In this document: in pieces, positions 16,891 through 25,926 of the stretch | How the letters are laid out: each line of letters starts with the position of its first letter | Position numbering within the stretch: the first letter of the stretch is position 1 | Source: an uncultured Bacteroidales bacterium | GTDB taxonomy: Bacteria; Bacteroidota; Bacteroidia; Bacteroidales; UBA932 | Direction: 5' to 3' | Length of the DNA: 64,000 nucleotides | NCBI GenBank assembly: GCA_944323805.1 | Contig: CALUTW010000011.1 | Coordinates: forward strand, 1-64,000 | Program-made: the position numbers and the translations under genes | The notes under the pieces: generated by a model | Databases searched by the model: none | Told to the model about the DNA's origin: nothing | What the model saw: the letters and a program-made list of their open reading frames with translations, nothing else

Positions 16891-16918
16891 CGAGCCGGGC
16901 AGATTACTGTCCGGCTCG
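16891..16918. terminator. Stem-loop between the kinase and rnfA genes
   Basis: Twelve-base-pair stem (16891-16902 and 16907-16918, one G-T pair) with an ATTA loop. It lies between convergent transcription units. The plus-strand side has no U-run after it; on the minus strand the sequence after the stem is only moderately U-rich. It may end both transcripts, with factor help. The rest of the 16781-16950 gap shows nothing else. Confidence 0.5.
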
Positions 16919-16950
16919 CTGCATATCGATATTGCTGAGGATACTCCCGG

Positions 16951-17550
16951 CTATACCATCCCGGAGAATCCCATGAACGCCATTGCAAGGATACTTGCTG
17001 TGACAAGGGCGATAGGAATGCCCTTGAAAGGCTTAGGCACCTTGTTGAGGGCAATCTGTTCACGGAGTCCGGCGAAGAGGATCATGGCAAGACCGAAGCC
17101 GAGGGACGATGCGAATGCGTATACGACCGACTCGACGAGGTTGAGCATATGAGGCTCGCCGCCGAAAGTGAATTCCTTGGTCACAACTATGAGGGCGATA
17201 CCGAGCACAGCACAGTTGGTGGTAATCAGCGGAAGGAAGATTCCGAGAGCCTGATAAAGGGACGGGCTGATCTTCTTGAGGATGATTTCAACCATCTGCA
17301 CGAGAGCGGCAATCACAAGAATGAATGAGATTGTCTGCATGAACTCGATATGGAGAGGCACCAGCACATAATACTGGAGCAGATAGGTTACCAATGTGGC
17401 AAGGGTTATCACGAAGCACACCGCCCCGGACATTCCGACTGCAGTGCTCAGCTTGTTGGAGACTCCGAGAAACGGACAGCAGCCGAGGAACTGCGCAAGC
17501 AGGATATTGTTGACGAATATCGCTGATACCAGAATTATCAAATATTCCAT
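16951..17550 (-). CDS. rnfA: Rnf electron transport complex subunit A
   Basis: 199 residues, six hydrophobic helices. The start [31 protein letters not shown] carries the conserved Cys region now known in the family to bind an iron-sulfur cluster at the membrane centre with RnfE. Last gene of rseC-rnfBCDGEA. Rnf moves electrons between ferredoxin and NAD+ and pumps Na+ or H+, an important energy device in anaerobes. The length equals typical RnfA/RsxA (about 193). Confidence 0.95.
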   Translation of the reverse strand: MEYLIILVSAIFVNNILLAQFLGCCPFLGVSNKLSTAVGMSGAVCFVITLATLVTYLLQYYVLVPLHIEFMQTISFILVIAALVQMVEIILKKISPSLYQALGIFLPLITTNCAVLGIALIVVTKEFTFGGEPHMLNLVESVVYAFASSLGFGLAMILFAGLREQIALNKVPKPFKGIPIALVTASILAMAFMGFSGMV

Positions 17551-17590
17551 AGTCTCAATTTTCTAATCAGTTGTCTTCATTTCCGTCGGG

Positions 17591-18175
17591 TCAGTCCATC
17601 TTTGTGACTTTCCTGAAGATTACAATCAGGTATGCAAGGGCAAGGAATGCTCCCGGAGCCAGGACAAATGCAAGGATACCGTCGCCGGCAATGAACTTGA
17701 ACCCGAATACGGACCCGCTGCCGAGAATCTCCCTCACAAGACCGAGGATAGTCAGCGACATGGTAAAGCCCAGACCGATGCCGAGCCCGTCGCATGCCGA
17801 ATCGATGACCGAATTCTTGTTGGCATAGGCCTCGGCACGTCCGAGGACGATGCAGTTCACGACGATAAGCGGTATGAACAGTCCCAGAGTCTCATACATT
17901 GCAGGTGTATAGGCCTGCATGATGAACTGGAGCACAGTCACGAATGCTGCGATAATGACGATATATGCCGGGATACGTACCTTGTCCGGTATATAAGGGG
18001 CAGTTGCCGAAATCGCCATATTGGACAGGACAAGCACGAACAGGGTGGCAAGTCCCATACCCATACCATTGATAGCGGAAGTGGTTGTCGCCAATGTAGG
18101 ACACATTCCGAGCAGCAGGACAAACGTAGGATTCTCCTTTACAAGTCCTTTAGTTATAAGTTTGAATTTTCCCAT
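17591..18175 (-). CDS. rnfE: Rnf electron transport complex subunit E
   Basis: 194 residues, homologous to RnfA in reversed topology. Conserved MGKFKLITKGLVKENPTFVLLLGMCPTLA places the cluster-binding Cys in the first helices. KNSVIDSACDGLGIGLGFT is a family signature in the middle. Integral inner-membrane partner of RnfA. It lies 12 bp after rnfG and 40 bp before rnfA. Confidence 0.95.
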   Translation of the reverse strand: MGKFKLITKGLVKENPTFVLLLGMCPTLATTTSAINGMGMGLATLFVLVLSNMAISATAPYIPDKVRIPAYIVIIAAFVTVLQFIMQAYTPAMYETLGLFIPLIVVNCIVLGRAEAYANKNSVIDSACDGLGIGLGFTMSLTILGLVREILGSGSVFGFKFIAGDGILAFVLAPGAFLALAYLIVIFRKVTKMD

Positions 18176-18187
18176 TGTACCGTCCTC

Positions 18188-18814
18188 CTATTTTGTTTCC
18201 TGTGACTGACATTCTTCCGCAGCTTCAGATGCTCCGCTGGCCGCATCCGGGGCAGTCCCGTCCGTAATGGCCTTATATACTGCCAGAGCATTGTTCACTG
18301 CATTCACATAAGCCCGTGAAGTGATTGTAGACGCCGTAATCGCATCTATATCCCCTCCGTCCTTTGTCACTGCGAGTTTTGTCTGTGCCGGGTCGAGATT
18401 CCTGAACTGGTCGGCAAAGGCCGGTTCGGTACATTTCGCACCAAGGCCCGGAGTCTCGCTCTGTGAGAGCACGGAAGTATTGTAGACTATGCCGTCGGCT
18501 GTCACGCCGACCATAACGGATACAGGTCCGCCGAAACCTGTGGCGGCAGCTGTAATGGCATATCCGGCCACTTCCCCGCCTTTCCTGACGACATAGTATT
18601 CATATGTCTGTCCGTCAGCCTCGATTGAAGCGAGCTCAGGCTCCCCGTCAAACTCAGGCACGACCTGCGTAATGGCATTATTTGTCTTTGCTGCAGCCGC
18701 AGCCTCGATAGGCTCCTTTGTCAGGGCGTATACTCCGGCAAGTACTGCCGAACTTACCAGACAGATGACACCGAGGCAGAGCACCATATTTTTCAAAGTA
18801 GATTGTACAGCCAT
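18188..18814 (-). CDS. rnfG: Rnf electron transport complex subunit G (FMN protein)
   Basis: 208 residues. One N-terminal membrane helix (about 9-30) precedes a periplasmic FMN-binding domain. The flavinylation motif appears as DAITASTITS, with the Thr that carries FMN covalently in a TASTIT version of the [ST]GATxT consensus. QSETPGLGAKC is the second family signature. The C-terminus is a variable acidic tail (EAAEECQSQETK). FMN attachment normally needs an ApbE flavin transferase, which is not in this window. The stop of rnfD lies 2 bp upstream. Confidence 0.93.
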   Translation of the reverse strand: MAVQSTLKNMVLCLGVICLVSSAVLAGVYALTKEPIEAAAAAKTNNAITQVVPEFDGEPELASIEADGQTYEYYVVRKGGEVAGYAITAAATGFGGPVSVMVGVTADGIVYNTSVLSQSETPGLGAKCTEPAFADQFRNLDPAQTKLAVTKDGGDIDAITASTITSRAYVNAVNNALAVYKAITDGTAPDAASGASEAAEECQSQETK

Positions 18815-18816
18815 GA

Positions 18817-19800
18817 TTATGCCCTCCCGTATTTTTTCTGTTTGAAAGCCTTATTGATAAGAGGCACAACCGAGTTCATGATGAGGATGGCGAATGAGAC
18901 GCCTTCCGGATATGAACCGAAATACCTTATCAGCATCGTAAGAAGGCCTATGCCGACTCCGAATACGATACCTCCTCTGGTACTCATCGGGGATGTCACA
19001 TAGTCGGTCGCCATGAAGACAGAGCCGAGGAGGACACCTCCGGTCAGGAGATTGAAGAGAGGGTCTGTATACTGGTCAGGGTTGATAAGCCAGAAGATTC
19101 CCGAGAATACGATGACCGTAGCCCAGATTGAAAGGGTTATGTGCGGTCTGATGACCTTGCGTGCAAGCAGGTAGACAAAGCCGATGAGGATTGCCAGCGC
19201 AGAGATTTCTCCGGCAGAACCGCCGATGTTGACAAACAGCGTCTGGAGATAGGAGAAATCGTTGGCAGTGAAAATCTGGTTGAGAGTGTCGCCTTTCGCA
19301 AGCCCTTCCTTTACAGTACCAAGGAGTGTCGCCCCGGAAGTGGCATCCACATTGAGGAAACCGGCCGGGCGTGCCCAGTTGGTCATTGCCACAGGGAATG
19401 ACACCAGCAGGAAGACCCTGGCTGCAATAGCCGGGTTGAACAGGTTCTGTCCGAGTCCTCCGAAAGTCATCTTCACGACTCCGATGGCAAAGATTGCACC
19501 TATCATTGCAACCCACCAAGGGCATGCAGGAGGAAGGTTGAGCGCAAGAAGGACTCCGGTCACAGCAGCGGACCAGTCGCTGATTGTGCAAGGATTCTTG
19601 AGAAGGAACCTTGTGACGAGATACTCCACAAGGATACATGTTATGACGCTGACTGCAAGCAGCATGACGGATGACCACCCGTAATAGAGGATGGAGACGA
19701 CCACCGACGGCAGGAGCGCAATCACCACATCACGCATTATCCTCGCCGTGGAGATATCTGCGTGTATATGCGGAGATGGTGAAACCAATACTTTATTCAT
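18817..19800 (-). CDS. rnfD: Rnf electron transport complex subunit D (FMN protein)
   Basis: 327 residues with about nine to ten membrane helices. The flavinylation motif SGATLLGT follows VDAT (about residues 155-163), where the Thr carries FMN. The FGGLGQNLFNPAIAARVFLL block is the family's most conserved region. Related to NqrB. It forms the membrane core of the ion-pumping path with RnfG. Tightly linked to rnfC upstream (33 bp) and rnfG downstream (2 bp). Confidence 0.95.
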   Translation of the reverse strand: MNKVLVSPSPHIHADISTARIMRDVVIALLPSVVVSILYYGWSSVMLLAVSVITCILVEYLVTRFLLKNPCTISDWSAAVTGVLLALNLPPACPWWVAMIGAIFAIGVVKMTFGGLGQNLFNPAIAARVFLLVSFPVAMTNWARPAGFLNVDATSGATLLGTVKEGLAKGDTLNQIFTANDFSYLQTLFVNIGGSAGEISALAILIGFVYLLARKVIRPHITLSIWATVIVFSGIFWLINPDQYTDPLFNLLTGGVLLGSVFMATDYVTSPMSTRGGIVFGVGIGLLTMLIRYFGSYPEGVSFAILIMNSVVPLINKAFKQKKYGRA

Positions 19801-19833
19801 ATTCTGTCTCTTTATTTTTCAAATCTATACTCC

Positions 19834-21201
19834 TTATTTTTTCGGGGCAGTCCTTGCCCTCATTGCTCTGATGACCTCGCCTTTGGCTACCCTGATCATG
19901 TCCAGAAGAGGTATGTTGGCCGGGCATGAATACAGGCAGCATCCGCATTCGATGCAGTCCTGCACGGCATTCTGCTCGAGTTCCTCAAGCATGCCGTTAC
20001 GGGCCAGCTTGTTGAGCAGGAACGGCTCCAGCCCCATAGGGCAGGCCTCGGCACATTTGCCGCAACGGATACAGTTGCTCTCGCTCTTGCGGGCGGTCTG
20101 CTCTTCCGTAAGATACAGCAGGGATGAAGAACCTTTCTGGGTAGCGGCATCGAGATTGGAGATTGCCTTGCCCATCATAGGACCTCCGCTGACTATCTTT
20201 GCGGCAGCTTCCGGAACCCCTCCGTTGTATTCTGCGATATATGAGAGAGGATAGCCTATACGGAACATGTAGTTCTTCTGCCTGTCGGCCGGAAGACAGT
20301 TTCCGGTCACTGTCAGGGTATTGGAAATCAACGGCATGTTCTTCTGTACGGCGTCATAGACTGCGAGGGATGTCGCAACGTTCTGCACCACTGCACCGAC
20401 ATCGATAGGAAGTCCCATGGATTTTACCTGACGGTGCATTACAGCGTCTATGAGCTGCTTTTCTCCGCCCTGCGGGTATTTCTTCTTGAGGGTCATTACC
20501 TCGATACCGTCATAGCCCTTCGCTGAAGACTGCAGCCTGGATACGGTCTCTGTCATCTTCGCTATGGCTTCCGGCTTGTTCTCCTCGATCCCTATCACGG
20601 CACGGCTTACACCGAGAACCTTTTTCATTATTGCGGCCCCGACCACTATCTGTTCGCTCTTCTCGAGCATGATACGGTAGTCCGAAGTAAGATAGGGCTC
20701 GCATTCCGCTCCGTTGAGGATGAGGCATTCGGCCTTCTTGTCAGGCGGCGGACAAAGCTTCACGTGCGTAGGGAATGTGGCTCCACCGAGACCTACAACA
20801 CCATTGTTCTTGATCCTGTCAAGGATGAACTGCCTGTCCTCCGGAATATCCGTAACCAGTGTATCGGTAGTGTCGATGCCATCCATCCACTCGTCCGGCT
20901 CGACCTCTATCTCGACATGGACGACAGGGATTCCGTTGAGGTCCTTGCGGAGTCCTACGGATTTAACCGTCCCGGTTACCGATGAATGGACGTATGCAGA
21001 TATGAACCCTGTCGGCTCGCCTATTACCTGACCGGTCCTGACCCTGTCCCCAGGAGCGACGACGGCCTTTGCCGGAGCCCCGAGATGCTGTATCATGGAG
21101 ATGTAGACGGTCTTCGGAAGAGGCAGGACTTCTATCTTGCTGCCGGCGGCTATCTTGCTGTCATCAGGATGTACACCGCCTATTGAAAATGTCTTCTTCA
21201 T
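19834..21201 (-). CDS. rnfC: Rnf electron transport complex subunit C
   Basis: 455 residues. N-terminal lipoyl/barrel-like sandwich domain (GVHPDDSK start), then an NADH- and FMN-binding Rossmann part with GLGGATFPTHVK, then two 4Fe-4S ferredoxin motifs CIRCGKCAEACP and CIECGCCLYSCP near the C-terminus (about 375-425). It is the NAD-facing subunit of Rnf. Shorter than E. coli RsxC because it lacks the long repeat tail, as in most anaerobes. Confidence 0.95.
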   Translation of the reverse strand: MKKTFSIGGVHPDDSKIAAGSKIEVLPLPKTVYISMIQHLGAPAKAVVAPGDRVRTGQVIGEPTGFISAYVHSSVTGTVKSVGLRKDLNGIPVVHVEIEVEPDEWMDGIDTTDTLVTDIPEDRQFILDRIKNNGVVGLGGATFPTHVKLCPPPDKKAECLILNGAECEPYLTSDYRIMLEKSEQIVVGAAIMKKVLGVSRAVIGIEENKPEAIAKMTETVSRLQSSAKGYDGIEVMTLKKKYPQGGEKQLIDAVMHRQVKSMGLPIDVGAVVQNVATSLAVYDAVQKNMPLISNTLTVTGNCLPADRQKNYMFRIGYPLSYIAEYNGGVPEAAAKIVSGGPMMGKAISNLDAATQKGSSSLLYLTEEQTARKSESNCIRCGKCAEACPMGLEPFLLNKLARNGMLEELEQNAVQDCIECGCCLYSCPANIPLLDMIRVAKGEVIRAMRARTAPKK

Positions 21202-21204
21202 ATT

Positions 21205-22158
21205 CTACTCCTCCTTGTTTTCTGGTTTTGCAGGTTCAGTCTTGGCCGGTGCCGGCTTTGATACCGGAGCTGCCGCAGCCTCCGCCTTCGGTTCCGCTGG
21301 CTTCGCAGGAGCCGCTGCAGGTTTAGGCTTAGGGGCAGGTGTCGGGAAATTGACATCATGTATTGCACCTGTAGGACATACCACAACGCATTTCCTGCAG
21401 AGCTTGCACTTGTTGAAGTCTATATATGCGACATTGTGCTCGACCGTTATCGCTCCGAACGGACACTCCTTCTCGCATTTGCCGCATCCTATGCAGGCTA
21501 CCTTGCAGGCCTTGCGGGCTGCGGCACCCTTTTCCATATTAACGCATGAGACGAAGACCCTGCGACCCTTAGGCCCTTTGTTGCGCAGCTCGATGACCTT
21601 CTTAGGGCAGGCCTTCGCGCAGGCACCGCATCCCGTACATTTCTCTTCGTCAACGACAGGAAGCCCGGTCTCGGGGTCCATCGAAATGGCCCCGAACTGG
21701 CAGGCGGCCACGCAGTCCCCGCAACCGAGACATCCGTATGCACAGCCAGTATCCCCGGTGTATAGGGCAGCCATGACCTTGCATGACCGGTAACCGTCAT
21801 AGACATTGGTCTTGGGACGGTTCTCACAGGTACCGTTGCAACGCACGACTGCGACCATGGGAGCCTTTTCCTTGACTTCCATGCCGAGTACGGCAGCAAC
21901 TTTCTTCATCACTTCATTGCCGCCGACAGGACAGAAGTTGTTGTCCAGATTCGGAGCATTGACACATGCCTGAGCAAAAGCACGGCAGCCGGCAAACCCG
22001 CAGCCTCCGCAATTGGCTCCTGGCATCACTTTCTCGACTTCATCTATACGGGGATCCTCCTCGACCTTGAACTTCTTTGCAACAAGGAAGAGGACCACCG
22101 CAAGCAGAAGCCCGAGAAGGGTAACGGCTACAATAGTCCAGATAATTGTTGTTGTCAT
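21205..22158 (-). CDS. rnfB: Rnf electron transport complex subunit B, ferredoxin-like
   Basis: 317 residues. One N-terminal membrane helix (6-27), then the 4Fe-4S module MPGANCGGCGFAGC, followed by several ferredoxin CxxCxxCxxxC motifs (CLGCGDCVAACQ, CTGCGACAKACP, CIGCGKCEKECP, CKLCRKCVVVCP). The last about 45 residues are a Pro/Ala/Lys/Glu-rich low-complexity tail. It receives electrons from reduced ferredoxin and passes them to the RnfC branch. First rnf gene of the operon, 67 bp after rseC. Confidence 0.95.
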   Translation of the reverse strand: MTTTIIWTIVAVTLLGLLLAVVLFLVAKKFKVEEDPRIDEVEKVMPGANCGGCGFAGCRAFAQACVNAPNLDNNFCPVGGNEVMKKVAAVLGMEVKEKAPMVAVVRCNGTCENRPKTNVYDGYRSCKVMAALYTGDTGCAYGCLGCGDCVAACQFGAISMDPETGLPVVDEEKCTGCGACAKACPKKVIELRNKGPKGRRVFVSCVNMEKGAAARKACKVACIGCGKCEKECPFGAITVEHNVAYIDFNKCKLCRKCVVVCPTGAIHDVNFPTPAPKPKPAAAPAKPAEPKAEAAAAPVSKPAPAKTEPAKPENKEE

Positions 22159-22225
22159 TTCTATAACGATTTGATTAACTGTTTCGTGTTATTCGGCTGT
22201 CCTGCAGTCTACCGGCTGCGCACGG

Positions 22226-22654
22226 TCATTTTCCCGGCGCGTCCTTTATATAGAAGACGAAATCCTTTGCCAGCCTGTCCTTCAAAAGAAAGATAACAAG
22301 ATAGTAAAGAGCTACTGCTCCGATGGATATGAGTCCGATATAAAGTTCGTGCACGTTAACGGACGACAAAGATAATATTAAAATCATTAAAATGAACAAA
22401 GGAATCACATAAGATAACCATACGGCTTTCAATCCCATAGAGCGCTTCAGCACAACCTGCACCTCATCGCCCTCATGTCTCAGCGTATAAGGGTCCGTCG
22501 GGACACATATGAGCTTTACCTGTTCCTCCGACACTCCGCATACGCCTTTTGCATGGCATGCGGCACATGCAGACGAGGATATTATCTCTACCGTTGTCTG
22601 TCCGGGGGTTATCTCTACAATCCTGCCCGGATGTGAAATCTCATTCTTAGCCAT
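22226..22654 (-). CDS. RseC/MucC-family SoxR-reducing protein
   Basis: 142 residues from ATG 22654. An N-terminal cytoplasmic part holds the Cys motif CAACHAKGVCG (four Cys, possible metal or cluster site), and two membrane helices follow (about 75-95 and 100-120). RseC proteins are routinely encoded with rnf genes and are thought to help assemble or reduce the complex. A frame extension to a TTG at 22663 exists, but a -7 promoter box (22661-22668) covers that codon, so ATG 22654 is the start. First gene of the rnf operon. Confidence 0.85.
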   Translation of the reverse strand: MAKNEISHPGRIVEITPGQTTVEIISSSACAACHAKGVCGVSEEQVKLICVPTDPYTLRHEGDEVQVVLKRSMGLKAVWLSYVIPLFILMILILSLSSVNVHELYIGLISIGAVALYYLVIFLLKDRLAKDFVFYIKDAPGK

Positions 22655-22660
22655 AAAATC

Positions 22661-22668
22661 CAAATATA
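22661..22668 (-). promoter_or_regulatory. -7 promoter box of the rseC-rnf operon, almost touching the start codon
   Basis: TATATTTG on the minus strand, with only six bases (GATTTT) before ATG 22654. Transcription from it would start at or next to the start codon, giving a leaderless or nearly leaderless mRNA. The alternative is a second promoter further upstream. Confidence 0.5.
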
Positions 22669-22717
22669 TGCCGACACCCTGGTCCCGTTGCCGATACCGG
22701 CATCCGGGGACGGGCCT

Positions 22718-23584
22718 CTATCTTCTTTTTACCAGCGATGAGAACGGGTGCTTGAGTCCCGACCATTCCTTGAGCCTTCCGCTTGCCGTACCTACGAGAA
22801 TCGGGGCCTCGAAAAGGACCGGAATCCTGTTCTCGTCATCCGAAATCCATACCGTAAGGTCCTCGTCCCCCGTAAACACATTGCCTGCCAGGAGCTTTGC
22901 GGAAAACCGTATCGTATTTACGGTACCGAGTCCCTTTACCTTTTTCTTCTCCCGTCCCCGGAGTATGAAATATACATTGTAGACATCGTCATCGATTGCG
23001 AACGTCATCGGATACCGTACATCCGCCTCCACCTTGTCGAAATCCATGTTGCGGGCAAGGAAGAACAGTGCCGGCAGGTCATACGTGCACTCGTTCAATG
23101 GAAGCTCGACATGGCGCTGCCCGCTGGATGAGGTATAGACATCCGCAAGTATGCTGTTTCCGTCAGCCCCGTTCCACATGTATGCATAGGTGTTCCGTGC
23201 GATGTAATGCCCCTCCCTTGTATCGCGTGTGAACTTGAGCGGACGCAGCCCGTCGCGGGTAAACCATGACCGGAAATCCTCCCTGACCTTGAAGAAAAGG
23301 TCGAACAGCCTTGTGGTCTGCCCGTATACGGAACACAGGAAGGCATCCTCCCCATTGAAACGCAACGAATCGAGGTCCACTGTCGCCCAGCCGACATCCG
23401 AATCTATCACACCCCACTCATAATGCATCGTGAACTTGAGATGCTCCCCTGCCTGATAGGCAAGGTCCTCCTCTGCGACAGAACGTACGGGGATGCACCC
23501 GCCCTCTGTCCAGTCGGATTCCCGGGCAAAGGCAGACACTGATGTCAGGACAAGGGTCAGAATAAATATGAGGCTGCGGTACAT
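22718..23584 (-). CDS. DUF3108 domain protein, exported
   Basis: 288 residues. A signal peptide (about 1-21, ending SAFA) is followed by a DUF3108-type beta-rich body: YQAGEHLKFTMHYEWGVIDSDVGWA is the family's usual opening, and LFDLFFKVREDFRSWF and VKGLGTVNTIRFSAKLLAGNVF lie further on. Members are periplasmic or outer-membrane associated; function is not established. It sits 3 bp after dnaB and is probably co-transcribed with it, and about 50 bp before the rseC promoter. Confidence 0.8.
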   Translation of the reverse strand: MYRSLIFILTLVLTSVSAFARESDWTEGGCIPVRSVAEEDLAYQAGEHLKFTMHYEWGVIDSDVGWATVDLDSLRFNGEDAFLCSVYGQTTRLFDLFFKVREDFRSWFTRDGLRPLKFTRDTREGHYIARNTYAYMWNGADGNSILADVYTSSSGQRHVELPLNECTYDLPALFFLARNMDFDKVEADVRYPMTFAIDDDVYNVYFILRGREKKKVKGLGTVNTIRFSAKLLAGNVFTGDEDLTVWISDDENRIPVLFEAPILVGTASGRLKEWSGLKHPFSSLVKRR

Positions 23585-23587
23585 CTT

Positions 23588-25108
23588 CTACATGAAATCT
23601 GTATTCCCGCCAAACTCGGGGCTGTCCCCCGGAAATGCCTGCGGCGGGCCGAACGGCACATCATCGTTCATGCCTGAGCTGAACGTGCCTGACTCAGCCT
23701 GGCTCAGGAGGGTATCGGACATGTCGACGAAACGCACTTCAGAAGCCCTGAAGAGCATGTCGATGTCGGCAATCTCTCCGTTCCTGTGCTTTGCTATGAT
23801 GACCTTGGTCTTTCCTGCATCGTCAGGATTGTCCGAGAGTCCCTGGTAGTCCATCCTGTGGATGAATATTACCATATCCGCATCCTGCTCGATAGAACCG
23901 GATTCCCTGAGGTCGCTCAACTGCGGGCGGCCGTTCGAGCCAGGTCTCTGGACGGCATTCCTGCTCAGCTGCGACAGGGCTATTATCGGGACATTCATCT
24001 CCTTGGCAGTGGCTTTCAATGTCCTGGATATTGCAGCCACCTCCTGCTCCCTCATGCCACGCAGGTCAGCCGGGCCCTGCATCAGCTGCAGGTAGTCGAC
24101 AACCACGAGCCTGACCCCCTTCTGCTTGACAAGACGCTTTACCTTCGAGCGGAACTCCATTACAGGCAGTCCGGGCGTATCATCGATATAAAGAGGTGCC
24201 TTGGAAAGATTCTTCAGCTTGCTTTCAAGCTGTATCCACTCATACTGCTCCAGCCTGTGCCCGCCTTTGATCTTGTCTGCGCTGAGACCTGTCTCGGAGA
24301 CCATCATACGTTTTGCGAGCTGTATTGCAGGCATCTCAAGGGAGAAGAACGCCACCGGCATATGGTAGTCGACAGCCGCATTCCTTGCGATATTGAGCAC
24401 GAAAGCCGTCTTACCCATCGAAGGCCTTGCGGCAAGGATGATAAGGTCGGAAGGCTGCCAGCCGAGTGTAATTGTATCCAGGGCCTGGAATCCAGACGGC
24501 ACCCCGCTCAGCCCGTCAGAGTCCTGGAGCCTCTCGATATCCGCCATGGCCTGGTTGATGACAGACCCGATCTCCTGCACATCCCGCTTGACATTGTTCT
24601 GGATGGCGGCGAATATCCTGGTCTGGGATATGTCTATCAGGTCATCGACATTGACTGTCTCGTCATACGCATTCTTCAGGATATCGTATGATGCCGTTAT
24701 CAGCTCACGCTGGATGCACTTCTGCTTCAGAATCCTGATATAATACTCGACATGCGCCGCAGCGCCCACCTTCTGTGACAGACGGGCCAGCACGACAGGG
24801 CCGCCCACGAGCTCGAGATTGCCCTGGGACTTCAGCTTCTGGGTTACAGTAAGGAGATCTATGGAAGTATGCTCGTTTACCAGGGCCGTCATGGCCTGGA
24901 AAATCATCCGGTGCTTCTCATCATAGAAGCATGCCGGGGTCAGCTCCTCCATCGCCTCATCGACACAGTTCGGCTCTATCAGGAGCGCACCTATGACAGC
25001 CTCTTCAACGTCAAGAGCCTGAGGCGGCTTATTGCCGACCTCAAGCCCCAGCATTTCGAGATCCACTCCACTCTTGCGGCTTGACCGCCGTTTCCGTTCT
25101 TCGGCCAT
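23588..25108 (-). CDS. dnaB: Replicative DNA helicase
   Basis: 506 residues. An N-terminal helical domain (about 25-125) is linked to the RecA-like C-terminal ATPase with Walker A ARPSMGKTAF (Lys233), VDYLQLM Walker B, and ALSQLSRNAVQRPG and RESGSIEQDADMVIFIHR family motifs. It unwinds DNA at the replication fork as a hexamer loaded by a partner ATPase. The C-terminal tail (about 460-506) is Gly/Phe/Pro-rich and likely disordered. It lies 3 bp after the zinc-ribbon gene. Confidence 0.96.
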   Translation of the reverse strand: MAEERKRRSSRKSGVDLEMLGLEVGNKPPQALDVEEAVIGALLIEPNCVDEAMEELTPACFYDEKHRMIFQAMTALVNEHTSIDLLTVTQKLKSQGNLELVGGPVVLARLSQKVGAAAHVEYYIRILKQKCIQRELITASYDILKNAYDETVNVDDLIDISQTRIFAAIQNNVKRDVQEIGSVINQAMADIERLQDSDGLSGVPSGFQALDTITLGWQPSDLIILAARPSMGKTAFVLNIARNAAVDYHMPVAFFSLEMPAIQLAKRMMVSETGLSADKIKGGHRLEQYEWIQLESKLKNLSKAPLYIDDTPGLPVMEFRSKVKRLVKQKGVRLVVVDYLQLMQGPADLRGMREQEVAAISRTLKATAKEMNVPIIALSQLSRNAVQRPGSNGRPQLSDLRESGSIEQDADMVIFIHRMDYQGLSDNPDDAGKTKVIIAKHRNGEIADIDMLFRASEVRFVDMSDTLLSQAESGTFSSGMNDDVPFGPPQAFPGDSPEFGGNTDFM

Positions 25109-25111
25109 AGA

Positions 25112-25921
25112 CTAGTCAAAATCCGGATTGACGAGGATTCGTCCGCAGTATTCGCAGATAATCATTTTCCTGTTTGACGCTATGTCGATAAGCCTCTGAG
25201 GAGGTATAGTGTTGAAACAGCCTCCGCAGGAATCGCCATTGAATACAGACACCACGGCAAGATGATTGTGGCAGCTGCTTCTGATACGCTCATATGCGCT
25301 CATCGTCCTGGCATCTATCTTGGCTGCACAGGCATCCCTGTTTGCGCGGAGCTTCTCCTCCTCCTTGGCAGTCGACTCCACGATTGTGGAAAGCTCCTGC
25401 CTCTTTGCCTTCAGGTCTTCATTCTTGACCGCCACCTTATCCTTAAGGTCCTCAAGGTCAGCCTTTCTTGCCGCAATGGCCTCCTTTGTCTCATAGATAT
25501 TCTTCTCGGCTATCTGACGGAGGAGGTCCTGATTCTCAATCTCCTTGTTGAGAGAGTCGTATTCACGGCTGTTTGCGACATTCTCAAGCTGAGCCTTGTA
25601 TTTGGCGATCTGAGCCTCGCACTCAGTGATATTATGCTTGTTTTCAGCTATTGACTTGTTGTCCTCGTCAATCTTCTCTGTCACACTTGCAGCCTTATTC
25701 TTGAGCTCGGCTATCTCATTCTCGAGATTTTCCACTTCCACAGGGAGCTCTCCCCTGAGCTGCAGGATCTTGTCTATCTCTGTATCTGCCTGCTGGAGCG
25801 CATACAATGTCTTGAGCTTCTCCTCAACACTCAGATCAGAGTCGGCGAAACTTTTCTGGATGGATACGAAGGTCTCCCTCTGGTCGATAGGAGTTTCGAT
25901 TTTTTTAGTCTTCTTGGCCAT
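25112..25921 (-). CDS. Coiled-coil protein with C4 zinc ribbon (CdsZ-like family)
   Basis: 269 residues. A long coiled coil (about 40-200, dense in Glu/Lys/Leu heptads) is followed by a zinc ribbon with Cys pairs CGGC and CEYC around NTIPPQRLIDIASNRKMI. This architecture is the C4-type zinc ribbon family present in most Bacteroidota, implicated in some bacteria in RNA or flagellar functions but with no agreed role here. Gene order Nif3-like, zinc ribbon, dnaB with gaps of 5 and 3 bp suggests co-transcription. Confidence 0.83.
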   Translation of the reverse strand: MAKKTKKIETPIDQRETFVSIQKSFADSDLSVEEKLKTLYALQQADTEIDKILQLRGELPVEVENLENEIAELKNKAASVTEKIDEDNKSIAENKHNITECEAQIAKYKAQLENVANSREYDSLNKEIENQDLLRQIAEKNIYETKEAIAARKADLEDLKDKVAVKNEDLKAKRQELSTIVESTAKEEEKLRANRDACAAKIDARTMSAYERIRSSCHNHLAVVSVFNGDSCGGCFNTIPPQRLIDIASNRKMIICEYCGRILVNPDFD

Positions 25922-25926
25922 TTCGC

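Noticed and set aside
23786-24691. 301-codon plus-strand frame inside dnaB
   Set aside because: Antisense shadow of dnaB; no recognisable motif.
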